The notes beneath the pieces are model-generated. The model searched no databases. It saw only the letters and a list, made by a program, of their open reading frames with translations, and had not been told where the DNA came from. From contig DIPO01000043.1 of NCBI GenBank assembly GCA_002427045.1, positions 1 to 8,715 of the forward strand: 8,715 nt of DNA. Direction: 5' to 3'. The position numbers and the translations under genes were made by a program. The stretch is from Firmicutes bacterium UBA5486. Its GTDB lineage: Bacteria; Bacillota; UBA4882; UBA10575. Positions 1 to 6,990 of this stretch are shown here, in pieces; positions within the stretch are counted from its first letter, which is position 1, and the number at the start of each line of letters is the position of its first letter.

Positions 1-61
1 ACATCGCAAATAGCTCATCTAATTTCCATGTAAAATCCAATTTAATTAATCTAATAAAAAA

Positions 62-104
62 TTGTTTTTCAAAAAAAGACAAGGGTGAATTAACAACCCT
101 TGTC
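62..104 (-). terminator. Intrinsic terminator of the SPOCS-domain gene
   Basis: A perfect 9-bp stem, GACAAGGGT (78-86) with ACCCTTGTC (96-104), has a 9-nt loop. Read on the minus strand it is followed at once by a run of seven T and then by GAAAAACAA. It starts 17 nt after the stop codon of the SPOCS gene. On the plus strand no T-run follows, so it works for the minus strand only. Positions 1-61 hold no gene I can support. Confidence 0.9.
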
Positions 105-120
105 CTTCTTCTATCCTTTT

Positions 121-639
121 CTAACAGTCCCTACGTAAGCAACTTACCCGTTGCATCGTATTAATCTTAGGAAAAGATTGGACATTCGTTACAACATCAA
201 CTTGAGACCATTCCGATGCTTTGACCAGAATATGAGCCACAACCTTCTGACGAAGTGTTGCTAATTCACCACTTGAACCTGGCACCAATTGATAGTCAGT
301 ATCAATATCTAGCAGATGATTTTGAATCTCAACAAAATCTGATGGTTTAACTCCAGGGATTTCAACTGTTAGCATATAGGGGATCTCTTCAGCTATATGT
401 CTTACAAAATTATCGCAATCTACATAAAAGACTTGCTTGTGAATTACTCCCTGTTTTACTACTTTATTCTCAAATACATGATCTTCAAACGGGCCTAAAC
501 TGGCATCAATTTTATCAATTTTAACTGCATTAATAGGTGTTTCACTTTCTAACACTACCTGCGCAACCCTTTCACCAATTACTCTTAAAACCTTAAGCCT
601 TTCAGTTGTCAAGACCAGATTGTTTTTTCTAATAATCAT
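121..639 (-). CDS. SPOCS-domain protein (DUF3794 type)
   Basis: This 172-residue soluble protein has no signal peptide or membrane segment. Residues about 35-150 match the SPOCS pattern as I know it: a strand segment NKVVKQGVIHKQVFYVD (58-74), then IPYMLTVEIPGVKP (86-99) and a second beta-rich half ending near VVTNVQ (149-154). SPOCS domains occur in spore-coat and spore-morphogenesis proteins such as SipL and in many uncharacterised clostridial proteins. There is no LysM domain, so it is not a SipL orthologue; a role in the spore envelope is inference from the domain only. The ATG at 639 has a strong AAGGGGGTGA site 4 nt upstream. About 50 nt upstream, CATAAAAT (697-690) resembles a sporulation-sigma -10 box, but I found no convincing -35. 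The gene appears monocistronic. The C-terminal tail (155-172) carries two cysteines, C167 and C172. Confidence 0.8.
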   Translation of the reverse strand: MIIRKNNLVLTTERLKVLRVIGERVAQVVLESETPINAVKIDKIDASLGPFEDHVFENKVVKQGVIHKQVFYVDCDNFVRHIAEEIPYMLTVEIPGVKPSDFVEIQNHLLDIDTDYQLVPGSSGELATLRQKVVAHILVKASEWSQVDVVTNVQSFPKINTMQRVSCLRRDC

Positions 640-798
640 TGATTCACCCCCTTTTAGAAGAGCGGGATAAATCTCTTCCTTCTACCGCTATTTTATGAAA
701 TAAAGTACCCCTACGAACTGTTAGTAAAGTACTTTTTATTACACTAAAGGCCGATCTCTTCTTTTTTCCAATCTTATATGCTAAAATAAGTTTTGTAC

Positions 799-826
799 TT
801 GAGGGAATTGCAGAATTACCTTTAAT
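799..826 (+). promoter_or_regulatory. Candidate promoter of the DMT gene
   Basis: TTGAGG (799-804) and TTTAAT (821-826) are separated by 16 nt and match sigma-A boxes 4/6 and 5/6. The expected start near 833 would give a leader of about 44 nt before the TTG start at 877. The spacer coincides with a copy of a repeated motif (801-823), so the site may also bind a regulator. The rest of the 640-876 gap, between divergent genes, shows no other feature I can support. Confidence 0.35.
801..823 (+). repeat. Arm-like copy of a dispersed AT-rich repeat
   Basis: This 23-nt stretch contains GGAATTGCAGAATTACC and matches the reverse complement of 8451-8473 at 21 of 23 positions, by my own base-by-base comparison. 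The same arm, nearer GGAATTGCATAATT, occurs at 8390-8403 and in shortened form at 6931-6941 and 6977-6990. Here it is a lone arm without the palindromic core found in the other copies. Confidence 0.55.
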
Positions 827-876
827 TAAAGATTTTACTTTTTCCTAGCTATTTTCATAAAGAGAGGTAATATAAA

Positions 877-1734
877 TTGAAAAAGCATTTTTACCAGGCA
901 AATCTACTTCTAATCATCACCGCCCTTGTTTGGGGAAGTTCCTTTATTATTGTTAAAGATTCTCTGGAGCTGCTTCATCCAATGCAAATAATTGCTTCCC
1001 GTTTCACCTTGGCTTTTTTTATTACTTTTTTAGCTTATCACCGGACTGTTTTTCAAAACTGGCGTTCTTCCCTATTACCGGGTATTATTTTGGGCATAAT
1101 TTTAATTTTGGGATTTACTACCCAAACCATTGGCTTAAAATACACTTCTCCTTCTACTTCCGCTTTGCTTACAGGACTCAATGTTATTTTTGTCGCTTTG
1201 TTTGATTCAATACTATCTAAAAAAAAGTTGCCAACCCGTTCTCTACTTGGTATCATAACAGCTACCATCGGATTAACCTTTATTACCTGGACAGGAAGGC
1301 CAACATTAGGATTAGGAGACCTCCTGACTATAGCTTGTGCCGTTTTTTTTGCTCTACATATTATAGCTACTGGCCAAGCAATTAAATTTTATGATCCAAA
1401 AGCCTTAGTTGTAATCCAGTTTGCTTTTGTCGCTATTTTTTCCTGGCTTCTTATCCCTTCAAGCCTTCCACCGATCAATTATGATTTGAAAATAGGTTGT
1501 TCTCTGATTTACTTAGGAATTTTCTCCACTGGACTAGCCTTTTTCTGTCAAACCCTTGCTCAGCGCCTAGCCTCTCCGGTTCATACTGCCATTATCCTCT
1601 CCACTGAACCAGCTTTCGCTACCCTATTCTCAGTAAGTTTAGGGTATGAACCACTCACTTTCAAACTAGTAGTCGGAGGGCTTCTTATTATTACAAGTAT
1701 GATTCTAAGTTCCATTGGAGAATCTTCCTCCTAG
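877..1734 (+). CDS. EamA-family (DMT) membrane transporter
   Basis: This 285-residue membrane protein has about ten hydrophobic segments in two EamA halves. The first half opens with the typical LIITALVWGSSFIIVK (12-27). The second carries the usual C-terminal sequence around YLGIFSTGLAFFCQTLAQ, then a TEPAFATLFS segment. The family (drug/metabolite transporters) exports or exchanges metabolites, often amino acids or related compounds, across the cytoplasmic membrane; the substrate cannot be read from sequence. The start is TTG at 877, with GAGAGGT (863-869) about 7 nt upstream; no better ATG start exists. Length fits the family (about 280-310). The next gene follows after 46 nt with no terminator, so the two are probably co-transcribed, although no functional link is evident. 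Confidence 0.9.
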   Translation: MKKHFYQANLLLIITALVWGSSFIIVKDSLELLHPMQIIASRFTLAFFITFLAYHRTVFQNWRSSLLPGIILGIILILGFTTQTIGLKYTSPSTSALLTGLNVIFVALFDSILSKKKLPTRSLLGIITATIGLTFITWTGRPTLGLGDLLTIACAVFFALHIIATGQAIKFYDPKALVVIQFAFVAIFSWLLIPSSLPPINYDLKIGCSLIYLGIFSTGLAFFCQTLAQRLASPVHTAIILSTEPAFATLFSVSLGYEPLTFKLVVGGLLIITSMILSSIGESSS

Positions 1735-1780
1735 ATATGGGGTAAAATCTTATAGTACTTAAATTTGGGGAGGTAAAATA

Positions 1781-3961
1781 ATGATCTACAGAGGGAAAAA
1801 GCTTTCTATTATTTTATTGATTGCTTTATTCCTCCAGATCATGGTAATAGACTCAGCTTGGGGGAAGAACTCCCCTAAGCTTACCGTTTTGGTAGTTGAT
1901 CGAATCTCCATCACTGATTTACTTGATTATGCCGGCCCCTTTCTTCAATCAAAAATAGAAAGCGGTTCTTTCGCTTTAATGACTACTAATTCTCCCGGGG
2001 CCAGAACCTCAGGAAATACCCATGCCACTTTAGGAGCAGGTTCTCCTGCTTTTAGTGACCGCCCGGGAGGATTAGCGCTCAATTTTAATGAGGAATGGAT
2101 GGGTGTAAAAGCCGGTGAGCTTTACCGTCAACTCACCGGCAAAAATGCTCCGGCAAACAGCGTGATTATCCCTCGCTTTGCTGAAGCCCTTCGGCTTAAT
2201 TTTTCACCTTCCCGCTCCGCTTTTCCTGGTCTCATCGGAAAAGTACTAACAGAGCATAATTTTTCCTCTTCAGTTATAGGCAACTCTGATCCTGCACCGC
2301 CAAGCCCCGGTAATACCTATTATACTTTTTCACGGTTCTCACCTTGGTTGGCAACAAATTCCTACGGCTTAATTACCTTGGGAGATGTAGGCCTTAAAAC
2401 CCTTAAACCTGCAGACGGGTTTATTCCCTGGGAATCCAATTATCAATATATTTTAGAAAAATATAAAGAGTTTCGTACAAAAAGTAATCTTCTTTTCTTA
2501 GAATTAGGGGATTTCTCCCGTTTAGATGCCTTAAACTCATATTTTTTAGACCCCATGATTACCAAAGAGAAAAAACGCCTCTTTTCAACTTTAGATAAAT
2601 TTCTTCTAGAGCTATGGCCGCTTTTTGATTTTAAACAAGAATCTTTAATTTTTCTCTCCCCTACTCCTGCCAATATTCAGAGCAAAGCAGGTAATCTTGT
2701 TACTCCCCTAATAGCCTGGGGAGAACAGTTTATCCCCGGCCTATTAATATCACCCACTACCCGCCGACCTGGTATCATTGCCAATATTGATTTGGCTTCT
2801 ACTATTTTTAAGTTTTTTAATATTACAACCCCTACTTATACTAACGGCCGGCCATTTTACTCTACTAAGCAAGGCACTCTACAACAATTAGTCCTTTTGA
2901 ACAAGAATATTACTAAAACCTCCATTTTTCGCCGGAAAACGATTCCTTTTTTTCTTAATTTAACTTCTATTGTTTTACCCCTTCTGTTCTCGGCCTATTT
3001 AATTTTAGAAAAAACATACTCTTCCGGACGGTATAAATATAAACCTTGGCTCCTTAGCTTCTCTCTTTCTTTATCAATATTACCTTTTAGCCTACATGTA
3101 GCATCCCAGTTTTCATTAAATTCTTTGTTCTTGTTTTTGCTATTAAGTATAATCCTTGATTGGTTACTTACATCTCTCTCGGTTCAAATAGTAAAATGCT
3201 ATCCCCACTTCATTCTTCCAATCTACTTAACAGTTATTATAATTTTTTTCGATCTAATAACAGGTAATCACCTAATTAAAAACTCGATCTTTGGTTATGA
3301 CCCAATGTTGGGAGCAAGATATTATGGGATTGGCAATGAAATCTCCGGCCTCTTTCTCGGGGGAATCGCAACACTTCTGATTACTTTAAACAGGATACTA
3401 AATAACTTTCATACCAGCCTATTTTGGAGTTTTCTATCTCTTACAGCCCTTTTATTAGCTGCCCCTTTTGCCGGTTCAAATTTTGGAGCTGGTCTTACAG
3501 CATTTACAATGGCATTGGCTTTTCTTTTTCTAGAGAATAAAAATAATTTTTCCACCAAAAAACTTCTTAAATACTTATTTTTTCTCTTATGTTTTGGGGT
3601 CCTTTTTCTAAGTTTGGACTTCTTTCTAGCCAGCCCAAATTCTCAAACCCATTTCGGTTTTCTTCTGGAGAATTTAAGATTACGCGGAATAACTGCTCTT
3701 AAAGAAATTGTACTTAGAAAAATGCAGGTTAATATTAGATTGTTATCATCAAAATGGAGCTTTCTTACCCTTTCCTCTTTAACTACTATGCTTGTGGCCT
3801 ATTTCTATAGAAACCGCCCGTTTCCGATTACTTACTTATATCTAATCCTGGTTGGTGGTTTTGCCGGACTCTTTTTTAATGATTCCGGACTTGTCTGTTC
3901 CGCACTTTTATTCTATTTGCCAGCCCCCATCTGTATTTATTACATAATATTAGATTTATAA
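1781..3961 (+). CDS. Alkaline-phosphatase-like exported domain fused to a polytopic membrane domain
   Basis: This 726-residue protein starts with a signal sequence or first membrane segment (about 6-27). Residues about 33-380 resemble the alkaline phosphatase superfamily fold: LTVLVVDRIS with a possible metal-binding D40, then ARTSGNTHATLGAGSPA (74-90) where the nucleophile would lie, and a late segment GLLISPTTRRPGIIANIDLASTI typical of that fold. Residues about 387-726 hold some ten hydrophobic segments. Between two of them is DPMLGARYYGIGNEISGLFL, a conserved-looking motif I associate with uncharacterised Firmicute membrane proteins. The likely layout is an extracytoplasmic domain on a membrane platform, perhaps acting on envelope polymers or lipid-linked substrates. 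That function is inference, and I cannot confirm a full set of metal ligands. ATG 1781 has GGGGAGG 7 nt upstream. It lies 46 nt downstream of the DMT gene. Confidence 0.7.
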   Translation: MIYRGKKLSIILLIALFLQIMVIDSAWGKNSPKLTVLVVDRISITDLLDYAGPFLQSKIESGSFALMTTNSPGARTSGNTHATLGAGSPAFSDRPGGLALNFNEEWMGVKAGELYRQLTGKNAPANSVIIPRFAEALRLNFSPSRSAFPGLIGKVLTEHNFSSSVIGNSDPAPPSPGNTYYTFSRFSPWLATNSYGLITLGDVGLKTLKPADGFIPWESNYQYILEKYKEFRTKSNLLFLELGDFSRLDALNSYFLDPMITKEKKRLFSTLDKFLLELWPLFDFKQESLIFLSPTPANIQSKAGNLVTPLIAWGEQFIPGLLISPTTRRPGIIANIDLASTIFKFFNITTPTYTNGRPFYSTKQGTLQQLVLLNKNITKTSIFRRKTIPFFLNLTSIVLPLLFSAYLILEKTYSSGRYKYKPWLLSFSLSLSILPFSLHVASQFSLNSLFLFLLLSIILDWLLTSLSVQIVKCYPHFILPIYLTVIIIFFDLITGNHLIKNSIFGYDPMLGARYYGIGNEISGLFLGGIATLLITLNRILNNFHTSLFWSFLSLTALLLAAPFAGSNFGAGLTAFTMALAFLFLENKNNFSTKKLLKYLFFLLCFGVLFLSLDFFLASPNSQTHFGFLLENLRLRGITALKEIVLRKMQVNIRLLSSKWSFLTLSSLTTMLVAYFYRNRPFPITYLYLILVGGFAGLFFNDSGLVCSALLFYLPAPICIYYIILDL

Positions 3962-4069
3962 TCTTGTAACCCGGTTGGAAGAATGCCTTCCAGGTGCAAC
4001 CTTGCCGGATTATTTGCAAAACTCTTTCCTAAAATCCACTTGCGGTGTAAGTATGGCACGTACTCAAAC
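3962..4069. other. Intergenic stretch with an imperfect hairpin
   Basis: Between the 726-residue protein and the SASP terminator, GGTTG (3973-3977) can pair with CAACC (3997-4001), enclosing TGGAAG (3976-3981)/CTTCCA (3987-3992) as an overlapping inner stem. No T-run follows on either strand, so it is not a standard terminator. Its base composition is richer in G and C than the flanks. I see no tRNA or known RNA motif. An open frame on the plus strand across it has no recognisable domain and overlaps the SASP gene. Confidence 0.3.
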
Positions 4070-4098
4070 AGAAACGGAGGCCTCTTGCCTCCGTTTCT
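4060..4098 (-). terminator. Intrinsic terminator of the SASP gene, possibly bidirectional
   Basis: A perfect 12-bp stem, AGAAACGGAGGC (4070-4081) with GCCTCCGTTTCT (4087-4098), has a 5-nt loop. It lies 12 nt past the SASP stop codon. On the minus strand the stem ends in TTTCT and continues TGTTTGAG, a moderate U-tract. On the plus strand it is followed by AAATCATATTATTT, so it could also end the convergent 726-residue gene, which has no other terminator. Confidence 0.8.
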
Positions 4099-4110
4099 AA
4101 ATCATATTAT

Positions 4111-4449
4111 TTACTGTTGTGGTGGAGTAAATCCAGGAATCGAAGTTAAAACAGAAGGCCCTCCTGGGCTGGAACTTTGTGGAGTCTGGGCACTAACACT
4201 TTGCTGAAAGGCGGTAGAAACTTGCTGAGCAGCCTGATCAGCTAAGGTTCTCTGTGCAGCTTCAATCATTCTTTTAACCATATGGCCTCCCACGGCTCCA
4301 CAATCACGAGCAGTCATATAACCCCAATAATCCCCTTGAATTGGTTGCATATTAATGTTTAATTCATTTGCTACTTCATACTTAAATTTATCCATTGCCT
4401 GATAAGCTTCTTTAACCACTAAGGTGTTTCTCTTTTGTCCAGTTCCCAT
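4111..4449 (-). CDS. Alpha/beta-type small acid-soluble spore protein with a long C-terminal extension
   Basis: These proteins coat spore DNA in the core and protect it; the germination protease GPR degrades them on germination. Both family signatures are visible: FKYEVANELNI (22-32), the region of the GPR cut, here between E25 and V26, and RDCGAVGGHMVKRMIEAAQ (48-66), which carries the conserved GxVGGxMVK core. The canonical body ends near residue 75. Residues 76-112 are a Q-, S- and P-rich tail ending in PPQQ. Family members are usually about 60-90 residues, so 112 is long. ATG 4449 has a near-perfect AAAGGAGGTG site upstream. The gene is monocistronic with its own terminator. Expression under a forespore sigma factor is expected for the family, but I did not find a clear promoter. 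Confidence 0.92.
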   Translation of the reverse strand: MGTGQKRNTLVVKEAYQAMDKFKYEVANELNINMQPIQGDYWGYMTARDCGAVGGHMVKRMIEAAQRTLADQAAQQVSTAFQQSVSAQTPQSSSPGGPSVLTSIPGFTPPQQ

Positions 4450-4601
4450 ATGTACACCTCCTTTCGCTATTAATATTTCCGAAGCTTACGGCTCTAAAAC
4501 TAGTTTTCCTTTGGAGGTTTTGGAGTTAATAAACATGGAAAAAACCTCTACTAATTCCCTAAATTCTATAGCATAAGAAAAAGGTGAACCTGAGAAAACT
4601 A

Positions 4602-4631
4602 TAAAAAAAGATACTCCTATTTAAGGAGTAT
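4602..4631 (-). terminator. Intrinsic terminator of the metal transport operon
   Basis: A perfect 8-bp stem, ATACTCCT (4611-4618) with AGGAGTAT (4624-4631), has the loop ATTTA. On the minus strand it is followed by CTTTTTTTAT. It lies 70 nt past the NikR stop and closes the five-gene operon. The remaining bases of the 4450-4700 gap hold the SASP leader and the inverted repeat at 4656-4703. Confidence 0.88.
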
Positions 4632-4655
4632 AAAAATAGTTGGGAGTTTGCAATT

Positions 4656-4703
4656 TAATATTTGGAAAGTGCAATAGTAAGATAGGTAATTTCCCAAATA
4701 TTA
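4656..4703. repeat. Inverted repeat overlapping the NikR stop codon
   Basis: TAATATTTGG (4656-4665) is an exact reverse complement of CCAAATATTA (4694-4703), with a 28-nt spacer. The right arm includes the stop codon of the regulator gene. The stem is AT-rich with no T-run after it on the minus strand, so it is not a terminator by itself. It may protect the 3' end ahead of the true terminator or be chance in AT-rich DNA. Confidence 0.4.
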
Positions 4704-5120
4704 TTCCGAGAGGCCTACCGTAAGTAGTTTACCATGGAGAACACCTTTCATACTTAACATTTTACCAGCAATTAATTGAACCTCTAGTAAACTTCCCTTA
4801 ATCACCAGTACTTCCAGACAGTGAAGCGCATCCAGGTGAACATGGAGGGTAGAAACAACTTCATGGTAATGATCATGTTGAATCTCTGTAAGACGATCAG
4901 AAAGTTCCCTAATATGATGGTTGTAAACCAGAGTAAGTGTACCAACTACTTGCTGTTCTTCATTTTCTATTAACCTTTCTTCTAATAGAAAATCACGCAT
5001 TAAATCACGGATTGCTTCTGACCTATTTGTATATCCTTTAGCAACAATCCTATTTTCAAATTCCTGAAAAAGGTCTTTTTCTACAGAAACTCCAAATCTG
5101 ATTAGTTTTTGTTCTGACAT
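4701..5120 (-). CDS. nikR: Nickel-responsive transcriptional regulator NikR
   Basis: NikR is a tetrameric ribbon-helix-helix repressor that binds DNA when loaded with nickel and shuts off nickel uptake. Residues about 5-48 form the ribbon-helix-helix region, with RFGVSVEKDLFQEFE and the family hallmark NRSEAIRDLMR (32-42). The C-terminal ACT-like domain contains QHDHYHEVVSTLHVHLDALHC. Aligned by spacing with E. coli NikR H76, H87, H89 and C95, the ligands here are H82, H93, H95 and C101, all present. At 139 residues the length is normal. Its ATG follows directly on the stop codon of the binding-protein gene (TAAATG), so translation is probably coupled; only a weak GGAAG site precedes it. Being last in a metal transport operon with a NikR-like operator at the promoter suggests autoregulation. 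Confidence 0.95.
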   Translation of the reverse strand: MSEQKLIRFGVSVEKDLFQEFENRIVAKGYTNRSEAIRDLMRDFLLEERLIENEEQQVVGTLTLVYNHHIRELSDRLTEIQHDHYHEVVSTLHVHLDALHCLEVLVIKGSLLEVQLIAGKMLSMKGVLHGKLLTVGLSE

Positions 5121-5885
5121 TTATTCTTCTACTTCCCAAAAACTTGCTAGTTTTGTCCAGTTTTCTTTAAATAATACGGAAATATCCACATCTGCTTCTC
5201 CAGGAAAGTTTCGGATTTCTATACGAGGGACCCCAGCTACTTCTGAAATTCCCTTTCCTTGTGGATTATGAAAATTATCAATTACTAAATCCGGTTTTAA
5301 AGAAGCAAATTCTATAATCTTAGCTGGGCTTAATTCTTCTGCCGAAAAGACTCCTACTACATCAAAACCTAACCACCGAACAAAACCTTCCTGATGCATC
5401 TGGACAACAACCCGTTTTTCACTTAATTTTGATTCTTGTGCCCGTTTTTCCATCAATTCAACCGCACTTGTAAACTCTTTAACCCAATTTTCAGCCACTT
5501 TTTTTGTACCAAAAACTTCACCTAAATAAGTTACTTGCTCAACCAAATTAGAAGGAGTATTGGTTGTTAAGACTTTTACTACCTGTTCCGGTGGCAATCC
5601 GGCACTCTCTTGCAGACGTGTAATAAAAGGCTCATAACCCGCCCAGACCAGAAAATCAGCATTTACCAGCCTTTGAAGATCTCCGGGCCGGAAATCATAC
5701 TCCGGAGGATGCTTAAGTTCAAGAGGTGCAAGTACCCGGACCTCATCCGCTCCTGCTGCTTTAGCAATTGCCCCTGTCCAGCTGGTAGAAGCCACCACTA
5801 TAACTTCTTGCGGCTGAGAAGTAACAGTAACCGCCATCATCATAAGAAGAATCACTAATGCTATTATACTTTTACTTTTTTTCAT
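5121..5885 (-). CDS. TroA/ZnuA-like metal-binding protein, probably for nickel
   Basis: This is the extracytoplasmic substrate-binding part of the ABC transporter (cluster A-I/SBP_bac_9 type). The 254 residues from ATG 5885 begin with a clear signal, MKKSKS followed by a hydrophobic stretch to about residue 22; GGGAGG lies 8 nt upstream. A longer frame starting at 6038 lacks a comparable site and would bury the signal, so I reject it. Family landmarks are LKHPPEYDFRPGDLQRLVNAD (57-77, first ligand H59), VVVQMHQEGFVRWLGFDVVGV (159-179, H164) and PDLVIDNFHNPQGKG (198-212, H206). The second family histidine, normally in a DPHxW segment, is missing near residues 108-114. H206 lies where the family usually has no His. 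No cysteine occurs anywhere, so there is no lipoprotein anchor. Neighbouring NikR argues for nickel; zinc, manganese or cobalt remain possible. Confidence 0.85.
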   Translation of the reverse strand: MKKSKSIIALVILLMMMAVTVTSQPQEVIVVASTSWTGAIAKAAGADEVRVLAPLELKHPPEYDFRPGDLQRLVNADFLVWAGYEPFITRLQESAGLPPEQVVKVLTTNTPSNLVEQVTYLGEVFGTKKVAENWVKEFTSAVELMEKRAQESKLSEKRVVVQMHQEGFVRWLGFDVVGVFSAEELSPAKIIEFASLKPDLVIDNFHNPQGKGISEVAGVPRIEIRNFPGEADVDISVLFKENWTKLASFWEVEE

Positions 5886-6071
5886 TATAAAACCTCCCAA
5901 TTTTTTATATTTTTCTTGTAGCCTTTCACTTATTAAATAAGGCTTAAACGCCCATAATATAGGGTTTCTACTCTCCGCACTAGGGGATTCATCCTTGCTG
6001 TAGCAACTCAACTTGATTTCTCGCGATACTAGCAGCAAGTAGGGGAATTTGTGAAAGAGAACAGGTATTTT
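5886..6071 (-). other. Structured-looking spacer or leader before the binding-protein gene
   Basis: This 186-nt gap inside the operon is long compared with the tight joints elsewhere. On the minus strand, 6039-6029 can pair with 6003-5994 (CTTGCTG/CAGCAAG extended by TAG/CTA with one bulge; 25-nt loop). A second stem is AGCCTT/AAGGCT (5920-5925 with 5939-5944), which competes with CTTAT/ATAAG (5929-5933 with 5937-5941). Between them is GGATGAATCCCC. I do not recognise a known riboswitch. A decayed right end of an IS200/IS605-like element is one weak alternative. Confidence 0.35.
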
Positions 6072-6890
6072 TTAATCGCGTTTTAATCGTAGGTTAAATC
6101 TACCTTTTATGATACTAACAACCGCTAATAAAGCTACTGCCGATACTGTAATACTTGCTCCGACCGGCAAATCAGCCCCCATAGAAAGGAAAAAACCTCC
6201 CACTGAAGCAATCAATCCAAAGATTGAAGTAAGGATTAATCCCTCTTTTAATCCCCGTGCCAAGGTTAAAGCCGCTAAAGCAGGAATTAAGATAATTGCA
6301 TCTACCATCAAAGCACCAACCACCCGCATGACTACACCTATTGCTAAACCTGTTAGAAATAATAACCCGGTTTGAAGTCTTTTAATTGGAACTCCCAAAG
6401 CTTTAGCAGTCTCCTTATCATACAAAAAAAGCTCAATTTCATAATAAAAGGCCCAGAACAAAAAAATAATTAGAATACCAATCACTAAAAGAATCCAGAG
6501 ATCATGCGGACTTAAGAGTAGTAATCCTCCGGTAAATAGCGAAAAAACCTCCATTGCCGGTACACCCGCTCGATAAAAAAGGATAAAAGCCACACCTAAG
6601 GAGCCAGTCATTAGATAAGCACTCATCATACCGGTATCAACTTTTAATCGTTCAGCCCAGGGGCCAAGAATAAATGAAGCAACAATTATTCCACCAAAAG
6701 CTCCAGCTAAAATGGGTAGCTTAAAAGCAAGCGCCACTGCCCCACCCAATAATGCCAGGTGCATAAGGGCAAAACGGATGGTAGTTAAATTAGCAGTAAC
6801 TACGACCACTCCCAGCAAGGAAAAGGTTCCTCCTGTCAAAATAGCCCCTAATAAAGCCCGCTGAAAGAGGGGAATACGAAGATATTCCAA
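6072..6890 (-). CDS. ABC-3 family metal permease (ZnuB/TroC type)
   Basis: This is the membrane subunit of the metal ABC transporter, 272 residues with about eight hydrophobic segments, the normal size for the family. The N-terminus FQRALLGAILTGGTFSLLGVVVV and the following segment RFALMHLALLGGAVAL correspond to the family's conserved start and its usual 'SHAALPGVAL' segment, though the Ser is absent here. The called start is TTG 6890, but the best ribosome site, GAGGTGG (6913-6907), is 16 nt from it. A CTG codon in frame at 6899 sits at an ideal 7 nt, so translation may start there and add three residues. The ATPase ends 100 nt upstream, with a palindromic repeat in between. The binding protein follows after 186 nt. 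Confidence 0.9.
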   Translation of the reverse strand: MEYLRIPLFQRALLGAILTGGTFSLLGVVVVTANLTTIRFALMHLALLGGAVALAFKLPILAGAFGGIIVASFILGPWAERLKVDTGMMSAYLMTGSLGVAFILFYRAGVPAMEVFSLFTGGLLLLSPHDLWILLVIGILIIFLFWAFYYEIELFLYDKETAKALGVPIKRLQTGLLFLTGLAIGVVMRVVGALMVDAIILIPALAALTLARGLKEGLILTSIFGLIASVGGFFLSMGADLPVGASITVSAVALLAVVSIIKGRFNLRLKRD

Positions 6891-6930
6891 TAATCTCAGG
6901 ATAATACCACCTCTTTTCTCCTATACTGAA

Positions 6931-6990
6931 GGAATTGCATACTATCAATATATTGTGGTTGAATATTATATAATTGAATTATGCAATTTC
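6931..6990. repeat. Palindromic repeat element between ATPase and permease genes
   Basis: GGAATTGCATA (6931-6941) and TATGCAATTTC (6980-6990) are inverted arms matching at 10 of 11 positions. The interior has ATATATTGTGGTTGAAT (6948-6964), identical over 17 nt to 8427-8443. CTATCAATATATTGTG (6942-6957) recurs inverted at 8697-8712. The element ends exactly at the ATPase stop codon (6993-6991). It could be a miniature mobile element or an internal control site. Confidence 0.6.

Noticed and set aside
3983..4207. 74-codon plus-strand frame
   Set aside because: It runs over the SASP terminator and into the SASP gene on the other strand, has no recognisable domain and no ribosome site.
5886..6038. 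Upstream extension of the binding-protein frame to an ATG at 6038
   Set aside because: It would place 51 polar residues before a clear signal peptide, and the ATG at 5885 has a good GGGAGG site at proper spacing.
6931..6990. Palindrome between ATPase and permease as a transcription terminator
   Set aside because: The stem is AT-rich with a long interior and no T-run after it on the minus strand; the operon has a proper terminator at 4602-4631.
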